Shown here one piece after another: positions 1 to 9,989 of a DNA stretch of 64,000 nucleotides. A program made the position numbers and the translations under genes. The stretch's first letter is position 1. Every line of letters begins with the position of its first letter. The notes under the pieces were generated by a model that saw only the letters and a list, made by a program, of their open reading frames with translations, ran no database searches and was not told where the DNA came from. The stretch comes from Voacanga thouarsii (lineage: Eukaryota; Streptophyta; Magnoliopsida; Gentianales; Apocynaceae), in NCBI GenBank assembly GCA_026120185.1, contig JANUWF010001273.1, forward strand, positions 930,001-994,000, given 5' to 3'.

Positions 1-701
1 TCCTTTTTTGCCTCTATCATCTTCATCATGCTCTTGAAACTTTTTCAGTTTCATTTCATGGGTTAACAGAGAGCCAATAAGCTCTTCAATAGGTACACTA
101 TTTATATTTTTTGATTCCTCTATAGCTAAAGTTTTTGGCCGCCAACCTTTTGGCAGAGCATCGAGCAATTTTCTATTTTTCTCCCTGGGGGGGAGGGGGT
201 AGATCTTTCCATAGGCTTTTAGACCATTCATGATGTTTATGAAGTGACTGAACATATCAGTGATGTTTTCACATGACTTCATAGTGAATAGCTCATAATC
301 GTGGACTAACATTTCTAACTTTAATTCTTTTACTTAATTCGTCCCCTCATGGGTGACCTCAAATAGTCTCTACATATCGTGAACTGAATCACAACCACTC
401 ACACGGATGTATTCATTAACATCAAGAGCAGAGAACAATATGTTCATTTCTTGAAAGTTCAGAGTCATTTTTGCAATGTCCTCATTATTATATTCGTCAA
501 TCTGTTCTAGCACTTTTCTGCCATCAACAAATTTTGATAAGATAAAAGGCCCCTTTTCAATAAATTTCCGTAACTCAAAGTTGATTGAACAAACATAAAT
601 CTTCATTCTATTTTTTTGGAATATATAATTGCTCCACTGAACAAAGGTGGTCTATTTGTTGATGATGCTTCAATGTAAGGTAGAGCAGTAGTGTTTGCCA
701 T
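1..701 (-). pseudogene. Ty1/copia gag remnant (copia-0)
   Basis: This is the N-terminal part of a copia Gag of the UBN2 type, the capsid protein of a retrotransposon. Reading starts at an ATG at 701 (MANTT) and soon meets the family signature RPPLFSG. A one-base shift near 640-650 then moves the frame to NRMKIY. Further motifs in order are FIEKGPF, MNILFSAL, SGCDSVHDM (about 370), EVTHEGTN (about 340-360), MKSCENITDMF, LPKGW and EELIGSLLTHEM (about 60-130). An in-frame TAA lies right after EVTHEGTN. The frame continues past the window start into a KKG-rich region, so the rest of the element is outside. The primer site and LTR lie directly upstream at 751-2277. This is a decayed copy; the family assignment is firm. 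Confidence 0.85.
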
Positions 702-750
702 TCGGATATTTTCCTGCAAGGCTGTTAAAATCAATAATAATGTAGACCAA

Positions 751-765
751 AGCTTTGATACCAAT
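751..765 (-). other. Primer-binding site of copia-0
   Basis: Read on the minus strand this gives ATTGGTATCAAAGCT, one base away from the usual plant copia primer site TGGTATCAGAGC (initiator tRNA-Met). It lies immediately 3' of the LTR end and about 50 bp ahead of the gag ATG, as expected for a copia leader. Confidence 0.75.
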
Positions 766-2277
766 TGATAAACCTTAGAGAGAGGTGAAAAAGGTTTATG
801 GTAAATAAATGCAATGTGAAATATCTTTGATGTATTTTTCACAATGGCTGATCAAAAGTTTGAGTTCAAAGAAAAATGCAGACTTTAATGTTTAGCCAAA
901 GAACTTTCAAAACTCTAATAATTGCTAGAGATAAGATTTATAGTTAAGGTGGGTAGATGAAGTAACAATAACAATTTTACCCAACTACATAAACGTCTTT
1001 AATTAAAAACAAAGAATGCAAAGAGGAGTGTAGTGTTTTTGTTCACAAAGGCAGATTGTTTCGTAGATGATTGAGTGCAAACAAGATTCTTTTAAAGCAC
1101 CACTAAATGGCATAAAGATGGTTTTTTTAAAGATAGGAGTTAAGGCATTAAATATAGACTTTCTATAAAATATAAAGGTCTACAAAATTGATCAACAATT
1201 GCAGAGATTGAGAAAAAATTCTTTGTTTTAATAACTAGTAAAAATGCAACAGTGAAATGCAAATGAAATACAAAAGAGAAGACACAAGGATTTATAGTGG
1301 TTCGATCCTCAACCGATCTACATCCACTACCTTAAGTACTTACTTAAGGATTTTAACACAATCACTAAAACCTTTTTTCCAACTCAATGGTGGTAGTCTA
1401 CACCAATCTTACATAAGAGGATCACCAACCTAGTTTTACACCCAACCTCTTCAAACACACAATCAAGGTTCACCCCAACCGGATTTTACACCACAACCTT
1501 GATACATTCACCAAACAGGGCTCAACACCACTAGAATTTACACTACAATATTCAAACAAGTTTGAATGAAGGATAACTTATAGAAATAGCTCACAAGTTC
1601 GAGCTAATATGAACAAATAAGCTCTGACAACCTTTCACCTTTTGAACAATTCAATTTCACCTTTTAAAGCACAATGAAAAGGAAGATTTTTGTTTTTTAA
1701 AGTGTAAGAGTGTTTCTGAGAAACATAGAATAAAAATCTTACAGAAAATCGAATTTAAATGGCTTTTATAGAAGTGAAAGTAGGACAGCAATGGCTAGTT
1801 AATGGCTAGTTTTGTGCTGTCAGATTTTCTAGAGTTTTGGACTCAAGTTTTGGATGATGGTGCATCCAAAAAGGAAGACTAAAATGGCACTTTTTCAGAT
1901 AAAATCGATTTGACACTGTTCACAGTATTTTGGACGAATCTTTTGGATACAGAATCATCCACACTACTCAATCCAAAATTCTAAGATATAAAACTTTGAA
2001 ATCTTTTTGTTTGTGTGCTTCAAGGTAGAAATAAATTGAATCACAAGTTAAAGAGACATAGGAATTTTCAAGAAAATGCATTAATAACGATTCCTAGTCT
2101 AAAGTTCTTTCACAAGAACTTCTTGGTGTACAATCTCTTATGCTTGGTTTTCTACTTAATCACCCATTCATGGATTCCATTACTCAAGAGTTACTTAACA
2201 ATTTTATCTGCATGCCTTAGAAGAACTGAGGTCAAACATATCCTATCACATATAGATTACACAAGTTAGTCCTCATC
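766..2277 (-). mobile_element. 5' LTR of copia-0
   Basis: On the minus strand the LTR starts TGATGAGG at 2277 and ends GTTTATCA at 766, directly followed by the primer site. Both ends show the TGAT/ATCA terminal pairing. Its length is about 1.5 kb. It contains the GTGGTTCGATCCTC-type stretch near 1298 and repeated blocks around 1390-1560 describing the same ACACCAACC-like motif, but no coding capacity. The partner 3' LTR is off the window to the left, so the TSD cannot be tested; the base run after 2277 is ATGTT. Confidence 0.7.
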
Positions 2278-2282
2278 AATGT

Positions 2283-3063
2283 TTGTCATAAGTCAAAACA
2301 CAGGAGAATGCCCATAGGGCTAACAGTGTGATTTTAGCCCTCGAGCTTTTAAAACACCTAAAAAATAGTTTTTTCATCAATTAAAATTATCAAATGCTCA
2401 CAAAAGTTCATCATATGACTTCCACATGACCTATTTTATAGATATTTTCATTCACACAACTCTCACAATGTGGTATCATCCTTCTAATTCTAACAAAGTA
2501 ACTTCTATATATGATAGGAAAAGACTACTGCGATTTGAGCGTCTCTCACTTCTCTTTTTACATTATTTTTTTTTTTTTTGGTAATTCGCTTATACTTTCA
2601 AATTTATTCTTCCTTTCTATAGAGATGCCAAGAAAATTACTATTCGTCAAGAACTAAATCGGTTTTTTTTCTTCTTCATCTTTATGTTTTAGTTTTGTTT
2701 ATTAAAGGGTAAAATATGCTATTTTTGTGGTATGGTTAGATTCAAAAAAGTGCGAAAGAGTAATCTCAAGATTATTGAGTTGCATAAAATATTTGAAGTT
2801 AAATCTTAAAATTGTTGTTTATAAATAAAAAAATTCAAAGAGAAGAGAGAGAGATTAATGTTGAAGAATAATATTTTAGAAATAAAAAACGGGAGAATGA
2901 GAGCTAAAATCCGGTGATTTTGTATTGTACTTGAGCTTTTGTTATTAAAATGGCTATTTTTTAGGTGTTTCAAAAGTTTGAGAGGTAAAATCACATATTT
3001 TAAAGTACGAGGGTAGAAATAAAAATTTGTTAAAGTTCAATGGTGGTTAGTCTATTTTACCCT
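2283..3063. repeat. MITE-like inverted-repeat element
   Basis: Bases 2328-2368 and 2953-2993 are imperfect inverted repeats of about 41 bp (GTGATTTTA...CACCTAAAAAATAG). They flank an AT-rich core without coding capacity. A second candidate terminus, AAGGGTAAAATA near 2704, pairs with TAGGGTAAAATA read from the complement at 3063, so a shorter element 2703-3063 may be nested. Outer limits are approximate and no clear TSD was found. Confidence 0.45.
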
Positions 3064-3099
3064 AGAATTAATTCATGAAAAAATTTCCCAAACCTTGAC

Positions 3100-3543
3100 A
3101 TACAAATTTTTATGGGTTTAGATATTTTATTTTTAAGTTAAAAGAGAACTTAATGAAAATTTTCAAAGGATATTTTTTCGAGAAAACCCTTGTTTTAAAA
3201 ACTAGGCAACTCTTGTTCTACAGGCCCACGACTTTCATCATGATCCTCATCAGAGATCGTGGGTCTCCTCATGTCACCCTGGGAGTGAACTCATATAGGA
3301 TGGAGATACCACAAGAATCTAGAATTAATAGAAGGATGTAATTAATAACTCCGGACACGTATTATGATCGGCCAGCCCATATTGGAGGTTATAGCGCAAG
3401 GTTTGTCTATAGGAAATGAGAAAAAATGGCCATCCCTCGATAGAGTTATCTTCTAGATCATTACCTAAAGTGGAAATTAATTTTTGGTGGTTAACACACT
3501 TAACTTAGAAAATTGTTAATCCTCCGAAGAAGCTATATCAATT
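3100..3543 (+). mobile_element. Partial 5' LTR of copia-1
   Basis: This stretch precedes the copia-1 coding region and ends at a degenerate primer site (TCCTAAGAGCC, 3545-3555, compare GGTATCAGAGCC). It has no intact TG start, so the LTR is truncated on the left, probably by the inverted-repeat element ending near 3063. The left boundary is an estimate. Confidence 0.45.
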
Positions 3544-3732
3544 TTCCTAAGAGCCAAATTAATCATGTTAAAGATAATAGTGATGGGGTTAACTATTATC
3601 AGTTTAATATGAGGATAAAGTGTACAAAATTATTTTATTTTTCTACAAAGCTGAGAATTTCTTTTATTTTTCGATTTTTAGAAATAGTTTATGGAGGTTC
3701 TTCTAGTCCCTGAACCGTTATTCTCTGAGAGA

Positions 3733-4345
3733 ATAAGCTAACAGGTCCTTATAATGTGGACTGGAAAAGGAACTTGGACATAATACTCACAACTGAGGAG
3801 TATAAGTATGTTCTCTATGAAATCTACCCAGTAATTAGGGAGGGTTCCACCGATGAGAAGGGAGAGGCTGAGAAGTTATGGAAGAAGGCTAACAAAATGG
3901 CACGTTGTTATATGTTAGCCTCCATGTCTAATGTGCTTCAGTCCAAACATGAACACATGGCAACTGTGTACGACATAAGCAAATCTTTAGCTATGATATT
4001 CGCAGACAAGAGCTAGCCTACAAGGCAGGAGGCTTTTTAAGTGATCATCAATACCAAGATGGCTAAGGGAGCATCAATTAGAGAGTATATGCTCAAAATG
4101 ATTACTACTTTCGAGGAACTAAAAGTCTTGGGGCCTAAAATTGACCCCAAGAGCCAAGTGGAATCCAAGAATGGAAGAAGAAGAAAAAGGGTAATGTTGT
4201 GCCCTAGCCTAAGTCCTAAACCAAAGACAAACCCAAGACCAAATGCTTCTAGTGTAGAAATAAGGGACATAGGAAAAAGGATTGTTTAGATCTTGAAGCC
4301 AAGAAAAACTCCACAGATAATGTTTTCTTTCTAGAGTCTATATCA
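3733..4345 (+). pseudogene. copia-1 gag
   Basis: This is copia Gag. It begins at NKLTGPYNVDWKRNL (about 3733-3780), followed by TTEEYKYVL, MARCYMLASMSNVLQ and TVYDISKSL, with a stop at 4013-4015 inside the original frame. After frame changes it resumes as KMAKGASIREYMLKMI (4059 on). Around 4160 the sequence jumps from the capsid region to a Lys/Arg/Pro-rich linker, so a large part of the capsid C-terminal half is deleted. The zinc knuckle follows at 4228-4275 as C-F-stop-C-x4-H-x4-C. The reading frame is broken by several stops, so the protein cannot be made. Confidence 0.85.
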
Positions 4346-5700
4346 ATGGTTAGATTAACTTTCACTTGAATTGTTGATTCAGGAGCCACTGATCACATCT
4401 CTAACTCTTTGTAGGGGTTTAGAAAAATAAGAAGACTCCAGAAGGGCGAACATGGACTACGCATAGGAAATGGAACATAAGTATGGGCCCTTATAGTGGG
4501 AGAACTGGAAATAGTTTTTTATTGTAATAAAATAGTACTATTGAAGGATATTTTATTTGTTCCTAGTTTTATATAGAATTTGGTTTTAGTTATAGAACTA
4601 ATAAATCAAGGATATTCTATTTCTTTCCATTCTGATATAACTATCAGTAGAAATTGAGAAGTTTTATATACTGAGCACATATATGGAAACATATTCTTCA
4701 TTAATCCTATTAACAATCAACTAAACAATACTCAATCTAAACCTTTAAATAGGAAGAGAAAGACCAATGTCAATGACTCATATCTTTGGCATGTAAGGTT
4801 GGGTCATATTAACTAAATCAAGATTCAGAGGTTAGCTTCAGTATGAATCCTATCGTATGGGGAAAATGACCAAAAGTTCCTTTAGCCAAAAGGCAAATAA
4901 TGCCAAGGAAACATTGAGTCTTATTCATATTGATATGTGTGATCCGTTGTCTACATCAACAAGATGGGAGTTTTGAATACTTCAACACCTTCACGGATGA
5001 TTGTACTAGGTATGGCTATGTTTATCTAATAAGATGCAAGTTTGACTCTTTTGACAAATTCAAAGAGTTTAAGGCTAAAGTGGAGCATCGAACAAGTAAA
5101 CTAATCAAGACCTTACAATCAGATCATGGTAGAGATTACCTCCTTGGTGAATTCAAGAAATACATGGTATATCATAGAATAGTATCGTAGCTCTTTGCAC
5201 CGAGAACACCCCTGTAGACCAGAGTAGCTGAGAGAAGGAATAGGGCATTGATGGAAATGGCCCGAAGTATGATATCCTATGCTACTCTTCCAGTGTCTTT
5301 TTGGAGATATGCCTTAGAAACAGTGGCATATATTTTGAATTTGGTGCCTTCCAAGTCAATATCTAGTATGTCCTATGAGATGTGGTCTAGGCGTAACCCA
5401 AGTCTAAATCATTTCAAGATTTGGCGTTGTCTAGCTTATGTACTGATCAAGGAAGACAAATCAGAACTAAGATCAAAATTGTGTTATTTTGTTGGGTATT
5501 CAAAAGAAACAAATAGTGGTTACTTTTATTATCCTAAGGAGCAAAAATTAATTATGAGTACTAATGTTAGATACTTGAAGGATGATCAAAGTATATCCAC
5601 TAAAGGTTCAACAAGGTTGGAACTTGAGGAAAAGTTATCTTCTAAATCAACTTCTTTTAACCTGATTGCAGAACTAGAAGAGGCATAGTCTCAGGAAGCT
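4346..5700 (+). pseudogene. copia-1 protease and integrase
   Basis: Protease and integrase segments of a copia Pol. The aspartic protease core IVDSGATDHI lies near 4370-4400, just after an in-frame TGA. The GAG-pre-integrase motif SYLWHVRLGHIN is at about 4778-4814. The integrase core carries FTDDCTRYGY (first Asp, about 4990-5020), LQSDHGRDY (second Asp, about 5115) and VAERRNRAL (catalytic Glu, about 5225). It continues into SYATLPVSFW, YILNLVPSKS, YEMWSRRNPSLNH and the C-terminal VGYSKETNSGYFYYP. Several stop codons interrupt what would otherwise be one frame. Confidence 0.88.
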
Positions 5701-5819
5701 GTACAAAAGGAGCCTCGTCGTAGTGGAAGGGTATCTACGGTTCCTAAAAGATGAACATGAGAGGCTTTTAACATAGTCTACAACCAGCAAGAACAAATCC
5801 ACTAATTTAAGAAAGCTAT

Positions 5820-7121
5820 TACTGATGCTGATGCAAACCTATGGCATGAAGCAATAAAAGCTGAGATTGAGTCTATGTTCTTCAATCAGCTATCGAATCT
5901 TGTAGCTTCACGTAAAAGGGTAAAACCCATTAAGTGTAAATGGGTATACAAGAGGAAGAGGGGAGGGGATGGAAAGATGAAAACCTTCAAAGCTAAGCTT
6001 GTGGCAAAAGGGTACACCCAGAAAGAATGTATCAACTATGAGAAAAAATTTTTCTCTGTAACCGTGCTTAAGTCCATCCGTGTATATGGATAGACTTAAA
6101 TTTAGGGCCATGTTTTATATATATATGGCAAAAAGGGTAACGATGCTTAAGTCCATCCATATACACTGTTTTATATATATGGAAAATAGATGTCAATACA
6201 GCATTTCTAGATAGCCATCTTAGTGAAAACATCCATATGTCCTAACCAGAAGGCTTTATTGCTGAAAGTCAGGAGCATATGGTTTGTAAGCTTAAAAAAT
6301 CCATTTATGGACTTAAGCCGGCATCTAGAGCATGGAACATTTATTTTGATGAGACTGTAAAATCTTACAGTTTCATTTTAAACATGGATGAACCATGTGT
6401 GCATAGGAAACTGGAAGGGATAAACGTAATTTTTCATGTATTATATGTAGATGACATTCTATTCATTGGGAATGATGCAGGGACACTGGCATCTACTAAG
6501 GTTTGGCTATCTAGTCAATTCAGTATGAAGGACTTCAGAAAATCTAGTTACATTCTCAAGATTAAGCTTCCTAGAAATAGGAAGTAAAGAATGCTAGGAT
6601 TATCCCAAGCTACATACATTGACAAGATGCTAGCCAAGTTCAGTATGGACTCATGCAAGGGAGTGTTAATTCCTTGCAGGCATGGGTAATTTTTTCTTCT
6701 AAGGACTATCCAAAGTATCAAGAAGAAAATGATAGAATGAGTTGGATTCCTGATACTTCAGCTGTGGGAAGTCTTATGTATGCCATATTGTGCACTAAGC
6801 CAGATATCTGCTTTGTTGTAAGCTTAGTTAGCAGATTTTAGTCAAACTCAAGGAAAGTTCATTGGTAAGCTGTAAAGTATATTCTTATCTTAAGGAAATG
6901 AGAGATTATATGTTGGTTTACAAGGATGATGATTTAGTTCCTACAGGATATACAAACTCATACTTCCAAACAGATAAGGAGAGAGAAAATTCACTAGTGG
7001 ATATGTCATTACCTTGTCTGGAGGGGCTATTTCATAGAGGAGTATTAAACAATCTTATATTGATGACTCAACCATGGAAACTGAGTATGTGGCAGCTTTG
7101 GAGGCATCCAAGGAAGCAGTG
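5820..7121 (+). pseudogene. copia-1 reverse transcriptase and RNase H, 3' truncated
   Basis: The reverse transcriptase begins near KPIKCKWVYKRK and KAKLVAKGYTQ (5920-6030). It is damaged at 6060-6190 by a local duplication and deletion. It resumes with KMDVNTAFL, KLKKSIYGLKPASRAWN (6285-6335) and the catalytic YVDDILFIGN (about 6446-6475). RNase H follows with QEENDRMSWIP, AVGSLMYAILCTKPDICF (6760-6815) and remnants to about 7121 (AALEASKEAV in shifted frame). The homology stops there: copia-2 shows the missing continuation (LRKLLKKLGV to ADLFTK), while here CACTA-type terminal sequence begins. Confidence 0.87.
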
Positions 7122-7137
7122 TATTAACAAGAAATAA

Positions 7138-9574
7138 GTGTATTAGCAAGAAAAATTTTAGTTTCCACGCTACTAATACATCATCAGCAACGAAAATTCA
7201 TTTTCTAAAAATATTAATTTTTTTCACTATTAACTATACTTTGAGAGACAAAATTCATATTTCCTAACTAATATCCATCTTTAAATTTTTAAATATTTAT
7301 AACATAGCCCTAAAAATTTTTGTAAATTGGTCATTAAATTTTGTATAATTCCAAAATGACCTCAAAATTTGTGAATTGATCCATAAATCTTAAAATATTT
7401 ATAATATGACCTGAAAAATTTTATAAACTAGTACCTAAATTTTCAAATATATAAAATATGGCCCCAAATTTTACAATATGCTCCTTAAAGTCTATAAAAT
7501 TATAACATGCTAACCAAAAATTAATAAATTGGTCATTAAATTTTAGAATATTTAAAATGTAATCCCAAAAATTTTACAAATTAATCTATAAATTTTTAAA
7601 TATTTATAAATGCATTATATTATATGTTGATTTATAGAAATTAAGCTAGATTATGTGGCAAAACATGTCTAATTACATTCAAATTTAGTCATAATACATT
7701 TTTTTTTTTTTACAAATTTAATAAATCTAAAGGTTGGATCTTTAATTTGATATGTCTATCCTTGTAAATACGTTAAGTTTTGCGTATTTTTATAATGATT
7801 ATGCAAGATTAGGCGGTAGAGTATATCCGATTACCATCAAATTTGGTCATAATATATATTTTTTTAGTAATTTCAACAAATCCATCGGTTTGATCATTAA
7901 TTTTATATGCCTATTTTTGTAAATGGGTTAGGTTTTGAGCATTTTTATAGAGATTATGATAGATTATGTTGCAAAACATATATGATTACCTTTAAATTTG
8001 GTCCTAATATGTTTTTAGTGATTTTATTAAATTTAACAGTTGGATCGTTAATTTGATATGCCTATCTTTCTAAATTTGTTAGGTTTTCTTTATTTTAATA
8101 GAGATTATGCTAGATTCTATGCCAAAACATATTTGATTACCTTAAAATTTGGTTATAAAATATTTTTTAGGAATTTTATCTAATCTAACGGTTGAATCAT
8201 TAATTTAACATGCATATCTTTGTAAACGCATTAGGTTTAGGGCATTTTAATAGAAACTATTCAAGATTAATTGGTAAAAAAAAATCTGATCACCTTCAAA
8301 TTTGGTCATCATATGGTTTTTAGTAATTTTATTGAAATCTAACGGTTAAATCGTTAATTTGATATGTCTATCTTTTACATAGGTTAGGTTTCCAATATTT
8401 TTATAGAGATTATGGTAGATTAAATGACAAAACATATCCGATTACCTTTACTTTGGTCCTAATACTTTGTTTAGTGATTTTATCAAATTTAGCTATTAGA
8501 TCATTAATTTGATATGTCTATCTTTCTAAATATGGTATGTTTTTTGTATTTTTATAGAGATTATGCTAGATTCTATGCCAAAACATATTCAATTGCCTTA
8601 AATTTTGGTTATAAAACCTTTTTTTTATATAGCGATTTTACCAAATCTAACGGTTGGATTGTTAATTTGGTATGCTTATCTTTATATATATTAGGTTTTG
8701 GGCATTTTAATAGAAATTGTGCAAGATTAAGTTGTAAAATATATCCGATTACCTTGAAATTTGGTCATAATATATTTTTTCTAATATTAACAAATCTAAT
8801 AGTTAGATCATTAATTCAATATGTCTATCTCTGTAAATAATGATTTCGAGCATTTTTATAGTGATTATCCTAGATTAAGTGGAAAAATATATCCATTTAC
8901 CTTTAAATTTGGTCCTAATACTTTTGTTAGCGATTTTATCAAATCTAATAGTTGGATCATTAATTTAATATGCCTATTTTTCTAAATGTGTTAGGTTTTC
9001 TATATTTTTATAGAGATTATGCTAGATTCTATGCCAAAACATATTCGATTACCTTAAATTTTGGTCATAAAACTTTTTTTTAGCAATTTCACTAAATTTA
9101 GCGGTTGGAATATTAATTTGATATATAGATCTTTGTAAATGTATTAGGTTTTTGGTATTTTAAAAAAAATTGTGCAAGATTATGTAGTACAATAAATCTG
9201 ATTACATTCAAATTTAGTCATAATATGTTTTTTTAGTAATTTTAACAAATTTAATGGTTATATCATTAATTTGATATGTCTATCTTTGTAAATAATGGTT
9301 TCGAGCATTTTTGTAGAGATTATCCAAGATTAGGTGGAAAAATATATCCAATTACCTTTAAATTTGATTCTAATATTTTTATTAGTGATTTTATCAAATC
9401 TAACAGTTGGATCATTAATTTGATATGCCTATATTTTCTAAATGTGTTTGGTTTTCTTTATTTTTATAGATATTATACTAGATTTTGTGCCAAAACATAT
9501 TCGATTACCATAAAATTTGGTCATAAAACTTTTTTTATTGATTTTACCAAATCTAATAGCTGGATCATTAATTT
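7138..9574. repeat. CACTA subterminal region with ~152-bp tandem repeats
   Basis: Bases 7138-7640 match, in inverted orientation, the right end of the second CACTA element (61270-61906) over several hundred bases. From about 7640 to 9574 a degenerate unit of about 150-153 bp repeats around 12-13 times. Each unit shows a GATTATG-AGATT block, AAACATAT-CGATTACC, AAATTTGGTCATAA and GGTTGGATCATTAATTTGATATG. Every third unit carries the variant TTCTATGCCAAAACATATT (near 8104, 8561, 9017, 9470), giving a ~456-bp higher-order period. It appears non-coding: apparent reading frames here are translated repeat. Confidence 0.8.
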
Positions 9575-9706
9575 GAACCATCTTTTTTCCCTGTATTTGT
9601 TTTAAAAATTCACTCAATATAGGAACCATCTTTTTTCCCTATATTTGTTTTAAAAATTCACTCAATATAGGAACCATCTTTTTTCCCTGTATTTGTTTTA
9701 AAAATT
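9575..9706. repeat. 48-bp tandem repeat, about 2.8 copies
   Basis: The unit GAACCATCTTTTTTCCCTRT followed by ATTTGTTTTAAAAATTCACT and CAATATAG starts at 9575, 9623 and 9671. The copies differ at only a base or two, so this is a recent local duplication at the inner edge of the older ~152-bp array. Confidence 0.9.
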
Positions 9707-9817
9707 TGTTGCAAAGGAAGAACAAGGCTTTGCACAAATTAATACTTCCAAAGCCTAATAATCTAAACACAAAATAAATCCATTTTGACAAATTAAAACC
9801 ATAAGTGTTCTTCCACA

Positions 9818-9982
9818 ATCAAAGTCCTCAATCAAATGGAGCTTGTACAAACTGCCACGGATAGGAGTAACACCATCATTATTGATGGCACCATCCATGT
9901 CATCACTAGCACCCTTGTAAAGCTTTGCAATTATGGGGTTGAAATTATCTAATACCGTCCATGTCATTTAATATTTCATGTC
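9818..9982 (-). pseudogene. HSP70-like C-terminal exon fragment, copy A
   Basis: On the minus strand, after a splice-acceptor-like CTTGCAG at 9983-9989, the frame reads NFNPIIAKLYKGASDDMDGA, then an acidic Gly-rich tail ending IEDFD. Cytosolic HSP70 chaperones end in CNPIIAKMYQGAGGDMGGA and an acidic IEEVD-type tail, so this resembles the last coding segment of an HSP70 gene. The original stop position reads TGT, so the frame runs on to 9755. An in-frame TAA lies near the exon start. No other HSP70 domain is visible nearby. A second diverged copy lies at 29044-29155. Assignment rests on a short motif and is an inference. Confidence 0.55.
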
Positions 9983-9989
9983 CTGCAAG

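Noticed and set aside
8514..9605. Open frames of ~108 codons in the left repeat array (8514-8840, 9276-9605).
   Set aside because: They are translations of the ~152-bp tandem unit, repeat with it, and match no protein family.
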